Counted from the first letter of the stretch, positions 31,007 to 41,476 are shown. The stretch is DNA of 64,000 bases from Dyella sp. OK004 (GCF_900114495.1 NZ_FOZI01000001.1:1073469-1137468), one strand, 5' to 3'. The notes: a model not told the origin generated them from the letters alone. Numbers and translations: made by a program.

Positions 31007-32113
31007 TTAAGCCGGACGAGAAGATTCTGCGTTGGTCAGGGTGCTCAGGATTTCGAGGGCGACATCCGACGGGGCTCGCTCGTAGGCATAGATAGTGCGG
31101 TTGCGTGCGCCATAGGGGCCCCATTCGTTGGCACTCGTTCGGGTAAAGATGCCCATGGTCGGCACGTCCGAAGCGCAGGCCAGATGCATGATGCCGCAGT
31201 CTGCACTGGTATATGCGGTCAAGGCGGAAAGCACGCTGGCGAGTTTGCGCAGATCGGTCGAGAAATAGGTCGGGTAGCGCGAACCGAGCATGGAGCGGCC
31301 GAACATCGGCACGATTTCCACGATGTGATAGTCGCTGCCCACCGACTCCAGTGTTTCAAGGAACGGGGACCACCAATCGGTACCAAGCAGTTTGTCGCCG
31401 GTAGCGTTGGCAAAGACACCTATAACGCCTTTCTTCTCGTGCTTCGCTTGATAGGGTGCCAACAAGCGAAGCAGCACCTCGCGTCCTTGCGCCCGTTCGC
31501 TAGGACTCAAGCGAATGTCGGGAATCGGCCAGGTGTTGTCGGCGGTCTTGCCAAGCGCACTGCGCAACAGGAACACCGGGCGCTTGCCCTTGCTTTCCGG
31601 TGCAAGATCGATCGGGACGGCATGGGTCACATTGCCGCTTTTCTTTGGGCTGTCAAAGCCGAGTTTCCATCGGCCCTTGGCCATCAGCAGATACAGGCGG
31701 CCGGTCTGGGACTGCGGATCGGGATCAATGACCAGGTCGTAGTGGGCCTTGCGCAAGCCGCGTAGCTCGCGCAGGAGCTGTAGCGGATGACCGACGCCAT
31801 GGGCGGGCAGCCGAAAAATACGGCTGACGCCAAAGTAGCTGCCATAGATGGCTTGTCCCACGCCGCTACGCGTGGCGATATCGATCTCCGCGCCGGGATA
31901 AGTGGCCTCCAGCTCCTGGATCAGCGGCGTCAGCAACAAAGCGTTACCCAGCGTGTGGCTGATGTGGCAGATCAGGATCCGATGAATGCCAGTCAGGGGC
32001 AGCGGCTCATTGCTCTGCTGGACCGGTTTTCCGAATAGCAGGCGCATCAACCGACGCGCAACGCGGCGGCGCAGGCTGTGGATGTCGAGAGAGCGACGCG
32101 GCGGATGGGACAT
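31007..32113 (-). CDS. GT9 heptosyltransferase-like protein
   Basis: A 368-residue protein of glycosyltransferase family 9 (ADP-heptose:LPS heptosyltransferases). Marks: ILICHISHTLGNALLLTPLI near residue 45, DLVIDPDPQSQTGRL, GVIGVFANATGDK, and the nucleotide-sugar part YTSADCGIMHLACASDVPTM then GIFTRTSANEWGPYG. It has an N-terminal basic extension (SLRRRVARRLMRLLFGK) that may bind the membrane surface. It is likely to act on the LPS core. It reads in the same direction as the two GT4-like genes upstream. Confidence 0.9.
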   Translation of the reverse strand: MSHPPRRSLDIHSLRRRVARRLMRLLFGKPVQQSNEPLPLTGIHRILICHISHTLGNALLLTPLIQELEATYPGAEIDIATRSGVGQAIYGSYFGVSRIFRLPAHGVGHPLQLLRELRGLRKAHYDLVIDPDPQSQTGRLYLLMAKGRWKLGFDSPKKSGNVTHAVPIDLAPESKGKRPVFLLRSALGKTADNTWPIPDIRLSPSERAQGREVLLRLLAPYQAKHEKKGVIGVFANATGDKLLGTDWWSPFLETLESVGSDYHIVEIVPMFGRSMLGSRYPTYFSTDLRKLASVLSALTAYTSADCGIMHLACASDVPTMGIFTRTSANEWGPYGARNRTIYAYERAPSDVALEILSTLTNAESSRPA

Positions 32114-32168
32114 GGATCTACCTAAGTGGATGCAAGTTTTGGCACCACGGTGTGGTTGCCGGTGAGAC

Positions 32169-33212
32169 TCAGCGCCCGATTTCGCTCAGCGCTTTACCAA
32201 TGCGGCTGGCGAAACCGGCCTTGTTTTTGAGGAACCAGTCACGCGCCCGGTGACCCAGGGCGCTGCATTCGGCATCGCCCATGCTCAATGCGTTGGCGAC
32301 CATCCGCTCCATGGCTTCTTCGTCGAAGTGCCAGGTCTTGGTCAGGCCCATATCGCCCGCCACATGAGCGTCCACTAGCAGCCCGCGCGACGCATCGATC
32401 AATTCATTCATGGGCGGGGCGTTTGTGGCGAACACCACGGCTCCGACACTGAGAGCCTCGATAGCGTAATGGCCCCATGCATCGATTTCCGAGGTGCAAA
32501 TATGGAATCGATGCGTATTCTGCAAACGGCGCAACTCCAGCGCATCGGCAGCATGGGATTGAGACAGATGCTCCGCTCGAAGTTGAATGTTTGCCGCCGA
32601 AGGCGCCGTTCCTGCACGCGACGGGTGCTGCAGTACGACCAGCAGCGGCCACTCGGGGTGACGACCCCATAAAGCGATCAGGCGGTCAGTACCTTTGATC
32701 TGGCTGCCACCAGCAAGGTGAAAGAAACTTTGCTGCTTGGGCAGGCCGCTCTGCCATGCGTCATCGCTGTCGAAACCCACCAGTGATGTGGCGCAGCCCA
32801 GGCCGTCGTAAATCTGTTTCGCATGATGGGTCTTGACCCAGACATGGTCGATGCGGCCAAGGTGACGAAGGTCGCGCTTATCGAACCACTCGGGGTTGGG
32901 CAGGGCGACATTGGTACGAGCAAGATGGAAGTGTTCGGGCCAGAGGTGCTCGAACATGATGCTGATATCGAAAGCGGGTTGTCGAAACGGACGAGAGGCG
33001 GCAAGCGCGAGCCGGCTGCGCAGGGCGGGCCAGGTCTTGCCGAGTTTCCAGCGGCGCCTCTCGTCGGGCTCGCCGAGCGCAGTGACATGCACCTCGCAAT
33101 CGTTCGCTTCGAGTGCATTTTTCAATAGCGTGATATCGCGCGACAAGCCGAAGCCGTTGTCGCGTGCGACCAGGTTGATCTTGAGTTTCTTGTGGCGGTC
33201 AGGACTTTTCAT
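32169..33212 (-). CDS. GT4-like glycosyltransferase, tandem paralogue A
   Basis: A 347-residue GT-B type protein starting KINLVARDNGFGLSRDITLL. Shared blocks with its neighbour are MFEHLWPEHFHL, NVALPNPEWF, KTHHAKQIYDGLGC, the donor-site region EIDAWGHYAIEALSVGAVVF and APPMNELIDASRGLLV. The E-x7-E-like pattern of GT4 enzymes (E near AWGHYAIEAL) is present. Its start overlaps the end of paralogue B by 14 bases. Donor and acceptor are unknown; location suggests the LPS core or O-chain. Confidence 0.85.
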   Translation of the reverse strand: MKSPDRHKKLKINLVARDNGFGLSRDITLLKNALEANDCEVHVTALGEPDERRRWKLGKTWPALRSRLALAASRPFRQPAFDISIMFEHLWPEHFHLARTNVALPNPEWFDKRDLRHLGRIDHVWVKTHHAKQIYDGLGCATSLVGFDSDDAWQSGLPKQQSFFHLAGGSQIKGTDRLIALWGRHPEWPLLVVLQHPSRAGTAPSAANIQLRAEHLSQSHAADALELRRLQNTHRFHICTSEIDAWGHYAIEALSVGAVVFATNAPPMNELIDASRGLLVDAHVAGDMGLTKTWHFDEEAMERMVANALSMGDAECSALGHRARDWFLKNKAGFASRIGKALSEIGR

Positions 33213-34221
33213 GGGTTGCCATGCCGCTCAAGCCGTTGATCGCATCCAGCAATCTACGCGGGAAAGCTTGCTGGTTATTTTCATACCAGGCGCGCGCCGC
33301 CTGCCCCAGTTTGGCCTGCTCACTGTCAGGCATGGTCAGGCAGCGCTCTACGGCGGCTTGCATGGCGTCTGTATCGAAGTCGTACAGCGTCGCCAGTTCC
33401 TGCTTTCCCGCGACATGTGCCGTAACCAGTACGCCACGTTCGGCGGTGATCAGTTCGTTCATCGGCTCGCCGTTTACCGTAACGGTGACCGCACCAAGAC
33501 TCAGGCTCTCCACCAGCGAATGGCCGTAGCCTTCCGTTTGCGATGGGCAGAGATGGAATGCGTGCGCGTTCTGCAGGTGGCGCAGTTCCTGCTCTTTCAT
33601 GTAGTGACGGATCAACCGCACATTGGACGGCAATTCCGGAATCTGTACGCGCTTGCGCCGCCACACCACAGTGAGCGTGGGCCATTCCGGATGTTTGGAC
33701 CAAAGTTCGATCAGCGGAAGCGTACCCTTGTTTCCGCTGCGCCCCGGGCCATGAAAGAAGCCGGGTTGGCGCGCTATGCCAGTGACGCGACAGTCCTCAC
33801 TGGTAAAGCCGATGTAGGTGGTCTTGCACTGCAGTTCGCCGAAAATCCGTTCGGCATGACGGGTTTTGACAAAGACGCGATCGAAATGTGGCAGCTCCGG
33901 CAGCCACTCCGCATGAAACCATTCGGGGTTGGGGATAAGCACGTTGTGATGCGCATGCCGAAACAGTTCCGGCCGCACATGTTCGATCATGATGTTGATG
34001 TCATAGCGCGCGTTGAGCACGCCGCGCATCCATCCACGCCACAGGCGGCGCACGCGCGCATGCAATCGCCGCATGCGGTTGCTGAGCCGGGCGCGATGGC
34101 CGAGCTGGGTCAGGGTGATGTCGTAGCCGGCACCACGCAGGATGCCGGCCAACAGCTCCATGTCGCGGGTGAGGCCGGCGCCATTGCTGCGCACGATCAG
34201 GTTGATGCTACGTGTATGCAT
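33199..34221 (-). CDS. GT4-like glycosyltransferase, tandem paralogue B
   Basis: A 340-residue protein homologous along its length to paralogue A: SINLIVRSNGAGLTRDMELL, MIEHVRPELFRH, NVLIPNPEWFH, KTRHAERIFGELQC, SQTEGYGHSLVESLSLGAV and EPMNELITAERGVLV. Retention of both copies with clearly diverged sequence suggests that each adds a different sugar or linkage. It is the first of three co-directional transferase genes (B, A, GT9). Confidence 0.85.
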   Translation of the reverse strand: MHTRSINLIVRSNGAGLTRDMELLAGILRGAGYDITLTQLGHRARLSNRMRRLHARVRRLWRGWMRGVLNARYDINIMIEHVRPELFRHAHHNVLIPNPEWFHAEWLPELPHFDRVFVKTRHAERIFGELQCKTTYIGFTSEDCRVTGIARQPGFFHGPGRSGNKGTLPLIELWSKHPEWPTLTVVWRRKRVQIPELPSNVRLIRHYMKEQELRHLQNAHAFHLCPSQTEGYGHSLVESLSLGAVTVTVNGEPMNELITAERGVLVTAHVAGKQELATLYDFDTDAMQAAVERCLTMPDSEQAKLGQAARAWYENNQQAFPRRLLDAINGLSGMATHEKS

Positions 34222-34265
34222 GTCGTTACGCGTGGATGAAAACAGTATCGGTAGGGTTGGCCTGC

Positions 34266-35993
34266 TCAGTCGACCGTGCCGGGAGTGGCGGGTTCCACGT
34301 CTTCACTCGGCACGCAACCCGGCACCACGGCATCCGCCTTGAACAGCCACCATTCGCGACGATTGGCGCTGCCAAGACTGACTGCCTTGGCATGATCCAC
34401 GCAATTACCGATCGCTGTATCCACAGCGAATAGCCAGCGCGTGGCCGGTGATTGCGACTGCCACTTTATCGCCGCTGCGTATTGCTCATGCGAGGGCACG
34501 CTGAAGCCGAAGTCGGTGGCGGGGCGTTCCAGCATCAGCAGGTTTTGCTCTTTCCAGGCGATCATGCCGAGCTCGTCATGCGCAGGAACGTGCGCGCGCA
34601 CTTCACGCATCAAGCCTGCAGAGGAGCTGGAGTCGTTGAGCAAGGGATAGGCCCATAGGCTCCAGACAAGCCAGATGGCTGCCATGCCACCTGCCACAGC
34701 CCATGCGGCATGGCGCAGGCGCATGACGACGATCAGGACGAGTTGCGCGGCGCCCATGGTGATGCACATCCACCACAGCGAATGTTCCCCTTCGTCAAAG
34801 CCGCGAGTGGCGGCCAGATTGGCGGCGAAGGCCGGATGAGCGATCAGTGCGTACGCGCCCAGTGACAGCAGCGCCGCGCCCAGCACCCCGATGAACAACA
34901 AGCCCAGGCTGCGCAGCCAGCGGGTTTGCAGAAGCTCGCCGAGGAACGGTGCGGCAGCCAGCGCCATCATCGGCAACATCGGCAGGATGTACACATCGCG
35001 CTTGCCGGGCGATGCGCTGAAGAACAGCAGCACCAGCACCAGCCAGCCCAGCAGCAAGAGCTGCCGTGCGTCTTTCGCTTTCAGCTGCCGCCACCAGCGC
35101 GGTATCACCCCCGGGTAGATCAGCGAAAGCGGGAGCCAGCTGAACATCATGATCGGGATGTAGTACAGCGGTGAATGAATATGGTGCCAGGCATTGCTGT
35201 AACGCTGCGCGGTCTGGCGAAACAGGATGTCGTTGAGGTAGGCGGTATAGGCGGGATCGTTGCCGTGCGCCTTGACGCCCAGCAGCATCGGCAGCAGCCA
35301 CAGTGCGATGGCCGCGAGCAGCGCCACCAGTCCCAGCGGCCAGCGCCACCACGCACCGGCACCCATGCGCGAGACGCCTTCCCATTGCCAGCGCCATGCC
35401 ACCAGGTAAGGCAACAGCATGAGCAGACTGATGATGCCAACGCCCTTGGTGATCACGCCCAGGCCGGCGCAGAAGCAGCCGAACCAGTACGCGCGCCAGT
35501 TCGGTCCTTTCAGCAAATGCACTAGGAGGCCCCAGTTGGCCGCTGTGATGTAGAACAGCACCAAGGGATCGATCTGCGCCCGCTTCACCTGGTAGACGAA
35601 CTGGAAACTAAGTAACAGCGCCGCGGCGGCGTAAAGGCCGGCTTGCCGGTTCCACAGGCGCCGGCCGAGGTCGTACACCAGCAGTAAGGTGCCAAGCGCG
35701 GCGAGCAGCGAGGGCAACAGAAAAGCCACGCGCCAGCTGCCGGTGATGACGTAGCTGGCCGCTTCCGTCCACATCAGCATGGGCGGCTTGTCCGAATACA
35801 GTTCGCTGCCGCGATGCGGGAACAGCCAATCGCCGCTTTCCACCATGTGCTTGGCGGCCAGCGTGAAGCGTGGTTCGTCCGAGGGCCACGGGTCGCGCAG
35901 GCCGATTCCGGCGCCGATCACCACGATGGCGAAGATCAGCAGCAGCCAGAAATAGCGGCGTTCCTGGGAGGTGGCTGGGGTGGCGACGGACAT
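34266..35993 (-). CDS. ArnT-like GT39/GT83 membrane glycosyltransferase (2)
   Basis: A 575-residue polytopic membrane protein with the ArnT-type first periplasmic loop: GLRDPWPSDEPRFTLAAKHM then SGDWLFPHRGSELYSDKPPM. The Asp-Glu pair matches the catalytic acid region of undecaprenyl-phosphate-sugar transferases. About twelve helices follow (for example YWLLLIFAIVVIGAGI region and WPLGLVALLAAIALWLLPML) and a soluble C-terminal part. It likely moves a lipid-linked sugar to lipid A or LPS at the outer face of the inner membrane. It is 44 bases from the GT4 pair and runs the same way. Confidence 0.88.
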   Translation of the reverse strand: MSVATPATSQERRYFWLLLIFAIVVIGAGIGLRDPWPSDEPRFTLAAKHMVESGDWLFPHRGSELYSDKPPMLMWTEAASYVITGSWRVAFLLPSLLAALGTLLLVYDLGRRLWNRQAGLYAAAALLLSFQFVYQVKRAQIDPLVLFYITAANWGLLVHLLKGPNWRAYWFGCFCAGLGVITKGVGIISLLMLLPYLVAWRWQWEGVSRMGAGAWWRWPLGLVALLAAIALWLLPMLLGVKAHGNDPAYTAYLNDILFRQTAQRYSNAWHHIHSPLYYIPIMMFSWLPLSLIYPGVIPRWWRQLKAKDARQLLLLGWLVLVLLFFSASPGKRDVYILPMLPMMALAAAPFLGELLQTRWLRSLGLLFIGVLGAALLSLGAYALIAHPAFAANLAATRGFDEGEHSLWWMCITMGAAQLVLIVVMRLRHAAWAVAGGMAAIWLVWSLWAYPLLNDSSSSAGLMREVRAHVPAHDELGMIAWKEQNLLMLERPATDFGFSVPSHEQYAAAIKWQSQSPATRWLFAVDTAIGNCVDHAKAVSLGSANRREWWLFKADAVVPGCVPSEDVEPATPGTVD

Positions 35994-36075
35994 GCGTATT
36001 TTCCGGCGGCAGTGCCGCGTGGCAGCAGGATCGATGTTCTAAACCGGTGGGCTTACCCGGTGCTGAGCAGCGCGA

Positions 36076-37371
36076 TCAGCGCTTGCCGAGCACGGCATAG
36101 TACATGCCGTCGAGATCGCCATCCCCGGGAAGAATCTGCCAACCAGGCTTGGCGGGGTGCCCGGCCAGTAAGGTGAATGCGACGGCTTCGGCATCTGCCT
36201 GCCCGGCCAGAAACGCCTCGACGATGGCCTCGTTCTCCGCCCGCAGCAGCGAGCAGGTGATGTAGACCAGCTTCCCGCCCGGCGCCAGCAGGGGCCATAG
36301 CGCATCGAGGATGCGTTGCTGTTGCGCGGCCATTGCCGGGATGTCGCTGTCGCGGCGGTGCAGGCGCACGTCCGGGCGGCGGCGCAGTACGCCGGTGGCC
36401 GAACATGGCGCGTCGATCAGGATGCGATCGAAGGCTTGGCCGTCCCACCAGTTGGCAGGTTCGCCCGCATCGCCGATCACTACGTCCGCGCGAAGGCCCA
36501 GGCGCTCCAGGTTCTGCCGTATGCGCGTGGCGCGGCCAGCGTCGAATTCCAGCGCAGTGAGCGCGATATCGGCGCGCTCCAGCAGGTGGCAGGCCTTGCC
36601 GCCGGGTGCGGCGCAAGCATCCAGCACGCGCTGGCCATCGTGTACATCGGCCAGGTCGGCGGCGACCTGCGCGGCCCCATCCTGCACGGCGAACAGGCCC
36701 TCGGCGAAACCCGGCATGCGGGTAACGTCGGCACTGTGCGGCAGCACGATGCCGTCGGCGAGCCAGGGGTGCGCCTCGGCGCTATAGCCATCCGCTTGCA
36801 GGCGTTCGATCAGCGCATCGCGTTGAGTGCGGCGGGCGTTGGCGCGCAACATCAGGGGCGGTTCGCGATTGTCGGCGGCCATGATGGCGTCGGCGTGTTC
36901 CGGCCAGTCGCGGGCGATCGTCTTTGCCAGCCAGGCGGGATGGGCGTGGCGCGTCTGGGGTTTGGCGTCGAGCGCGACAAGCAGTTCCGCGCGCTCGCGC
37001 TGCCAGCGACGCAGGATTGCATTGACCAGTCCAGCCATGCGCGGGCGTTGCAGTGCGCGCGTCGCTTGCACGGTGGCGGCGACGGCGGCGTACTCAGGCA
37101 GCTGCAAGATCTCCAGCTGCACCAGGCCCAGTACCAGCAAGGCGTGGATGGCGGGCTCCTTTTGGCGCAGCGGTTTTTCCAGCAGACGGTCGAGGGCAGC
37201 GTCGAAGCGCAGCCACCAGCGCGCGCCATCGCTGAGCAGGGCCATCAGCAGGGCGCGATCGCGTGAGTCCTGCAGTTTGGGCGCGTAGCGCTCCATCGCG
37301 TCGCGCAGCGAGGCGCCACGCAAAGCCACTTCTGCCAGCGCCTGCGCGGCGAGTGCGCGGGTATCGGTCAT
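36076..37371 (-). CDS. rsmB: 16S rRNA (cytosine-967-C5)-methyltransferase
   Basis: A 431-residue RNA methyltransferase. An N-terminal NusB-like domain (to about 140; [20 protein letters not shown]) is joined to a Rossmann methyltransferase domain with the SAM site [17 protein letters not shown] and the catalytic [17 protein letters not shown] plus [12 protein letters not shown] (two Cys of the C5 mechanism). Its start overlaps the end of fmt by four bases. Gene order def-fmt-rsmB is conserved in many proteobacteria. Confidence 0.97.
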   Translation of the reverse strand: MTDTRALAAQALAEVALRGASLRDAMERYAPKLQDSRDRALLMALLSDGARWWLRFDAALDRLLEKPLRQKEPAIHALLVLGLVQLEILQLPEYAAVAATVQATRALQRPRMAGLVNAILRRWQRERAELLVALDAKPQTRHAHPAWLAKTIARDWPEHADAIMAADNREPPLMLRANARRTQRDALIERLQADGYSAEAHPWLADGIVLPHSADVTRMPGFAEGLFAVQDGAAQVAADLADVHDGQRVLDACAAPGGKACHLLERADIALTALEFDAGRATRIRQNLERLGLRADVVIGDAGEPANWWDGQAFDRILIDAPCSATGVLRRRPDVRLHRRDSDIPAMAAQQQRILDALWPLLAPGGKLVYITCSLLRAENEAIVEAFLAGQADAEAVAFTLLAGHPAKPGWQILPGDGDLDGMYYAVLGKR

Positions 37372-38309
37372 CGTGCGGTGCGCAGGTCGGGCCGCGCGTT
37401 GAGATAGTCGGTGGCGCCGATGCGCTTGCCACCGGCCCGCTGCAGCGAGGTCACGCGCAGGCTGCCTTCACCGCAGGCGATCTCGATACCATCCCGACCC
37501 GTCGAAAGCACGCTGCCGGGAGCCGCGTGATGTTCGCGCGCTACGGCCTGCGCGGCCCAGATGCGCAGCGACTCGCCGGCAATGTCGCCTTCGGCGACCG
37601 GCCAGGGATCGAAGGCGCGCACCTGGCGTTCCAGTTCGATGGCGGGGCGATGGAAATCGAGCTTCGCCTCAGCTTTGTCCAGCTTGTGGGCGTAGATGAC
37701 GCCGGCTTCGGGTTGCGGCGTAGCGGCGAGGGTTTCGCCAGCCATGACGCGGCGCAAGCCTTCAGCGAGTACGTCGGCACCGAGTGCGGACAGGCGGTCG
37801 TGTAGCGAACCGCCGGTGTCGTCGCGGCCGATCGGCGTGCGCCGCTCCAGCAGCACCGGGCCGGTATCGAGGCCCGCCTCCATCTGCATCAGGTCGACGC
37901 CACTCTCGGCGTCACCGGCAAGAATGGCGCGCTGGATCGGCGCGGCGCCGCGCCAGCGTGGCAACAGGCTGGCATGCACGTTCCAGCAGCCCAGGCGCGG
38001 CAACGCCAGCACCTTGCGCGGCAGGATCAGGCCGTAAGCCACCACCACCATCAGGTCAGCGCGGTACGCGGCGAGCGTGTCGCGTGCTTCCTGGCTCTTC
38101 AACGATTCGGGTTGCTCGACCGGGATTCCCGCCGCGGCGGCAGCCTGCTTCACCGGGCTAGGCGTGAGCTTGCGGCCGCGACCGGCCGGGCGATCAGGCT
38201 GGGTGTAGACGGCCACCACTTCGACGCCGCTGGCACGGCAAGCTTCGAGGCAGGGAACGGAAAATTCAGGCGTGCCGGCGAAGACCACCCGGAGGGCGGC
38301 GGCGCTCAA
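37368..38309 (-). CDS. fmt: methionyl-tRNA formyltransferase
   Basis: A 313-residue enzyme that formylates initiator Met-tRNA. Motifs: [16 protein letters not shown] at the start, the folate and catalytic site [20 protein letters not shown] with the Asn-His pair, [13 protein letters not shown], and a C-terminal barrel for tRNA binding. Overlaps def by four bases on one side and rsmB by four on the other, so the three genes are translationally coupled. Confidence 0.98.
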   Translation of the reverse strand: MSAAALRVVFAGTPEFSVPCLEACRASGVEVVAVYTQPDRPAGRGRKLTPSPVKQAAAAAGIPVEQPESLKSQEARDTLAAYRADLMVVVAYGLILPRKVLALPRLGCWNVHASLLPRWRGAAPIQRAILAGDAESGVDLMQMEAGLDTGPVLLERRTPIGRDDTGGSLHDRLSALGADVLAEGLRRVMAGETLAATPQPEAGVIYAHKLDKAEAKLDFHRPAIELERQVRAFDPWPVAEGDIAGESLRIWAAQAVAREHHAAPGSVLSTGRDGIEIACGEGSLRVTSLQRAGGKRIGATDYLNARPDLRTAR

Positions 38310-38815
38310 GCGCTGGCCGCCTGCTTGCGCTGTTTCTCCATGCGCTTGAGCAGCAGAGAACGCTTGAGCGGCGACAGGTAATCGACGAACACCTTGCCGG
38401 CGAGGTGATCCATCTCATGCTGGATACACACGGCCAGCGGGCCTTCGGCTTCGACCACGATCTCATTGCCGTCGACGTCATTCGCCTTGACCTTCACCTT
38501 CAACGCGCGGGTCACGTCGGCATAGATGCCGGGGAAGGACAGGCAGCCTTCCTGATACACCTGGGCGCCGTCCTTCTCGAGGATCTCGGCATTGATCAGA
38601 GCCAGCGGCTGGTTGCGCTCGTCGCTCATGTCCGCCACCAGCACGCGCTGATGCACGTTGACCTGGGTGGCGGCGAGGCCGACGCCGTTGGCGGCGTACA
38701 TGGTCTCGAACATGTCGGCCACGAACTGCTTCAGTTCGGCGTCGAACACGCGCACGGGTTCGGCCTTGGTACGCAGGCGGGGATCGGGGAACTCAATAAT
38801 GGTCAGGGTCGACAT
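38306..38815 (-). CDS. def: peptide deformylase
   Basis: A 169-residue metalloenzyme that removes the N-formyl group from new proteins. All three metal-site motifs are present: [18 protein letters not shown] and [10 protein letters not shown]. First gene of the def-fmt-rsmB operon, divergent from the LysM gene with 190 bases between them. Confidence 0.98.
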   Translation of the reverse strand: MSTLTIIEFPDPRLRTKAEPVRVFDAELKQFVADMFETMYAANGVGLAATQVNVHQRVLVADMSDERNQPLALINAEILEKDGAQVYQEGCLSFPGIYADVTRALKVKVKANDVDGNEIVVEAEGPLAVCIQHEMDHLAGKVFVDYLSPLKRSLLLKRMEKQRKQAASA

Positions 38816-39005
38816 CAGCTTTTACCTTGGCGCCGAAATTGCGGGCGAATCGGTGAAAACCAAGCCCGGGCGCGATCTAGAATGAGCCTTATTGTACGTC
38901 GGCAAGCCCGTGTCTGGCAGGCGAATTTGCCAACTGGCTCTGGTTGCAGGCGTGAAACCTTCGGTTACACTCGCCCGAGCATCGGGGGATGGGGGAATCC
39001 CGTTT

Positions 39006-40133
39006 ATGATCAGAAAGTCCATCGGGCTGCTGGCCGGCATGCTGGTCACTGTTGCCGTGTACGCTGCTGGAGCCCAATTACGTGCGGATCATCCCGACAC
39101 GTATACCGTGCGCAAAGGCGATACCTTGTGGGGAATTTCCGCGCGCTTCCTGTCCAAACCCTGGCTGTGGCCGGAGATTTGGCAGGCCAACCCGCAGGTG
39201 CAGAATCCGCATCTGATTTATCCGGGTGACGTGCTCAATCTTTCCTTTATCAACGGTCCGCGTCTCGGCTTGCAGCCGCGCGTGCGTGCCGAGGGTGAGG
39301 CGATTCCCGCCATTCCGCTATCCGAGCTGCGCATGTTCCTCAAGGATCTGCGCGTGATGAACTCCAACGAGGTCAACGACTCACCGTATGTGGTCGGCTT
39401 CGAGGAGGCGCGTCTGCGCGGTGCGGTCGGCCAGAACATCTACGTGCGCAACCTCAAGGGCGAGCCGGGACAGCGCTGGGCCATCGTGCGCCCCAGCCAC
39501 GTGTTCCGCGGCTTCAAGGAAGACGACCACAGCGATCCGAGCAATGGGATCGTCGGTCACGATATCGATAGCGATGTGTCGATGGTCAACGGCCCGTGGA
39601 AGGAAGAGTTCCGCAACGACGGCCATTACGGCCGCGGCAACGACCTTGGTGTGGAAGTGGCGGTGATCGGCACGGCCGAGACCCTGCGCACCGGCGATCC
39701 TTCGACCCTGCTGCTGCTCGACTCCACGCAGGAGATCCGCAAGGGCGATCGCGTCATGCCGATCGACGATAAGCCGTACGACGCTTACTACTACCCCCAT
39801 GCGCCGAAGACGGTGGCGGATAACGCTCGCGTGATCGCCTTCGCCGATGCCATGGATGCGGTCGGTCCGCGTCAGGTCGTGGCGCTCTCCATCGGTGCGA
39901 AGGACGGCGCGGAGAACGGTCAGACTTACTCGATCTTCCAGCCGGGCGAGAACATCCACGATGACGTCGCCAGCAACAGCTGGAACCGCGGCGTCGGCAA
40001 GCGCGTAACGCTGCCGGATGAGTTCATCGGTCACGTAATGGTGTTCCGCACCTTTGATCGCGTCAGCTACGGCCTGGTGATGGATGGCCTGCGTCCGGTG
40101 CACAAGGGCGATCGCCTGGCCTTGCCCGAATAA
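39006..40133 (+). CDS. secreted LysM-domain protein
   Basis: A 375-residue exported protein. Signal peptide: IGLLAGMLVTVAVYAAGA. The LysM domain follows at once (TYTVRKGDTLWGISARFLSK ... YPGDVLNLSF), binding peptidoglycan. The long remainder is a conserved domain of unknown function with repeated small beta motifs. ATG 39006 was chosen because it begins the signal peptide; the frame opens at 38892. In this order LysM genes commonly stand beside dprA and opposite def, as here. Confidence 0.9.
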   Translation: MIRKSIGLLAGMLVTVAVYAAGAQLRADHPDTYTVRKGDTLWGISARFLSKPWLWPEIWQANPQVQNPHLIYPGDVLNLSFINGPRLGLQPRVRAEGEAIPAIPLSELRMFLKDLRVMNSNEVNDSPYVVGFEEARLRGAVGQNIYVRNLKGEPGQRWAIVRPSHVFRGFKEDDHSDPSNGIVGHDIDSDVSMVNGPWKEEFRNDGHYGRGNDLGVEVAVIGTAETLRTGDPSTLLLLDSTQEIRKGDRVMPIDDKPYDAYYYPHAPKTVADNARVIAFADAMDAVGPRQVVALSIGAKDGAENGQTYSIFQPGENIHDDVASNSWNRGVGKRVTLPDEFIGHVMVFRTFDRVSYGLVMDGLRPVHKGDRLALPE

Positions 40134-40152
40134 CGTATCGGCATCGCCTGAC

Positions 40153-40182
40153 AGAACGGCGCGGATGATCCGCGCCGTTCTT
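40153..40182 (+). terminator. hairpin terminator after the LysM gene
   Basis: AGAACGGCGCGGAT and its complement ATCCGCGCCGTTCT form a long stem with almost no loop, followed by TTGTTT, 20 bases after the LysM stop codon. Confidence 0.75.
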
Positions 40183-40210
40183 GTTTACGGGCTCCGCTTA
40201 GACTGCCCGA

Positions 40211-41356
40211 ATGAGTGAACAGGAAGAACTGCGCGCCTGGCTGATCCTGCTGCGTGTGCCGGGACTTGGCCCAGGGCGCCTGCGCGAGGGTCTGGTCGCC
40301 CATGGCGGACGAATCGAGGCGGTGCTGAGCCACCTGCAGCGCCACCACGGGTCCATGGATAACGAGGCGCGTGCCTGGCTGGAACAACCGGACGAAGCAT
40401 TGCTGCAATCCGATCTGGCCTGGCTGAACGAGCCGGGCCATCGGCTGTTGCGTTGTAACGAGCTGGATTTTCCGTCGCTGCTGGAAGCCATCCCCCAGCC
40501 GCCGGCGGCCTTGTTTGTATCCGGCGATCCAAGCCTGCTGCTGCATCCGCAGGTAGCGATCGTCGGCGCGCGCAGCGCCACGGCGGCCGGGTTGGGCCAT
40601 GCTCGGGCCTTCGCGCGCGAACTGGCGCTTGCTGGTTTCACCATCACCAGCGGCATGGCAGACGGGGTCGACGGGGCCGCGCACGAAGCAGCGCTGGAGC
40701 TGGGGCGACCGACGGTCGCGGTGATCGGTACCGGTGCGGATCGTGTCTATCCACGCAAACACCATGCGCTGGCGCGGCGTATCGCCGAACATGGCGCCCT
40801 GGTCAGCGAGTTTCCGCTTGGTACACCGGCGCGCGCCGACCACTTTCCCCGTCGCAATCGCCTGCTGGCGGGCCTGTCGCTGGGCACCCTGGTGGTGGAG
40901 GCCGGCCTGCAGTCCGGGTCGCTGATTACCGCCCGGCTGGCCGGGGAACAGGGGCGGGAGGTTTTCGCCCTGCCCGGCTCCATTCATAATCCGCTCGCCC
41001 GTGGCTGCCATCGGTTGATCCGCGATGGTGCGCGGCTGGTGGAAAGCGCGAGTGAGATGATCGAGCTACTGGCGCCACAAGCGCAGGCGCTGGGTGTCGA
41101 GCTAGCCAGCCGCCTGAACATGGAAGAGGCGCCATCCGGCCGGTCACCAGGCCAGGCACCTGGTTGGAGCGGTGATCCGGAGTATCGGCAGCTGCTGGCG
41201 GCGCTGGGTCATGATCCGGCTTCGCTGGACGAGCTGGCTGAACGTACCGGTCTGCCAGCCCCGGCTTTGTCATCGATGTTGCTCATGCTTGAACTGGAAG
41301 GCGTGGTCGAAGGTCTTCCCGGCGGCCGCTATCAACGGCTGTCCCACCCCGACTGA
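40211..41356 (+). CDS. dprA: DNA processing protein DprA
   Basis: A 381-residue protein that loads RecA on incoming single-stranded DNA in natural transformation. The Rossmann-like core is clear: VAIVGARSATAAGLGHARAF, TITSGMADGVDGAAHEAAL, VAVIGTGADRVYPRKHH, LVSEFPLGTPARADHFPRRN and GSLITARLAGEQGREVFALPG. N-terminal SAM-like and C-terminal winged-helix parts are present. In this genome a comF remnant is seen at 9.5 kb, but a full comF could exist elsewhere. Confidence 0.97.
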   Translation: MSEQEELRAWLILLRVPGLGPGRLREGLVAHGGRIEAVLSHLQRHHGSMDNEARAWLEQPDEALLQSDLAWLNEPGHRLLRCNELDFPSLLEAIPQPPAALFVSGDPSLLLHPQVAIVGARSATAAGLGHARAFARELALAGFTITSGMADGVDGAAHEAALELGRPTVAVIGTGADRVYPRKHHALARRIAEHGALVSEFPLGTPARADHFPRRNRLLAGLSLGTLVVEAGLQSGSLITARLAGEQGREVFALPGSIHNPLARGCHRLIRDGARLVESASEMIELLAPQAQALGVELASRLNMEEAPSGRSPGQAPGWSGDPEYRQLLAALGHDPASLDELAERTGLPAPALSSMLLMLELEGVVEGLPGGRYQRLSHPD

Positions 41357-41454
41357 CTCCGCTGGACTGGCCCCGCAAAGTCGCTCTGCACCTCGTTTTC
41401 ACGAGGTCCAGCTTGACGGCGCTGGCGGGGCATGCCTTTAACTAGATATAGGAA

Positions 41455-41476
41455 GGCCCGCCCCACGTGGCGGGCC
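41455..41476. terminator. hairpin upstream of topA
   Basis: GGCCCGCC and GGCGGGCC pair around CCACGT, 24 bases before the topA start. No T tract follows, so it could end dprA transcription weakly or act as a leader structure of topA. Confidence 0.4.
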
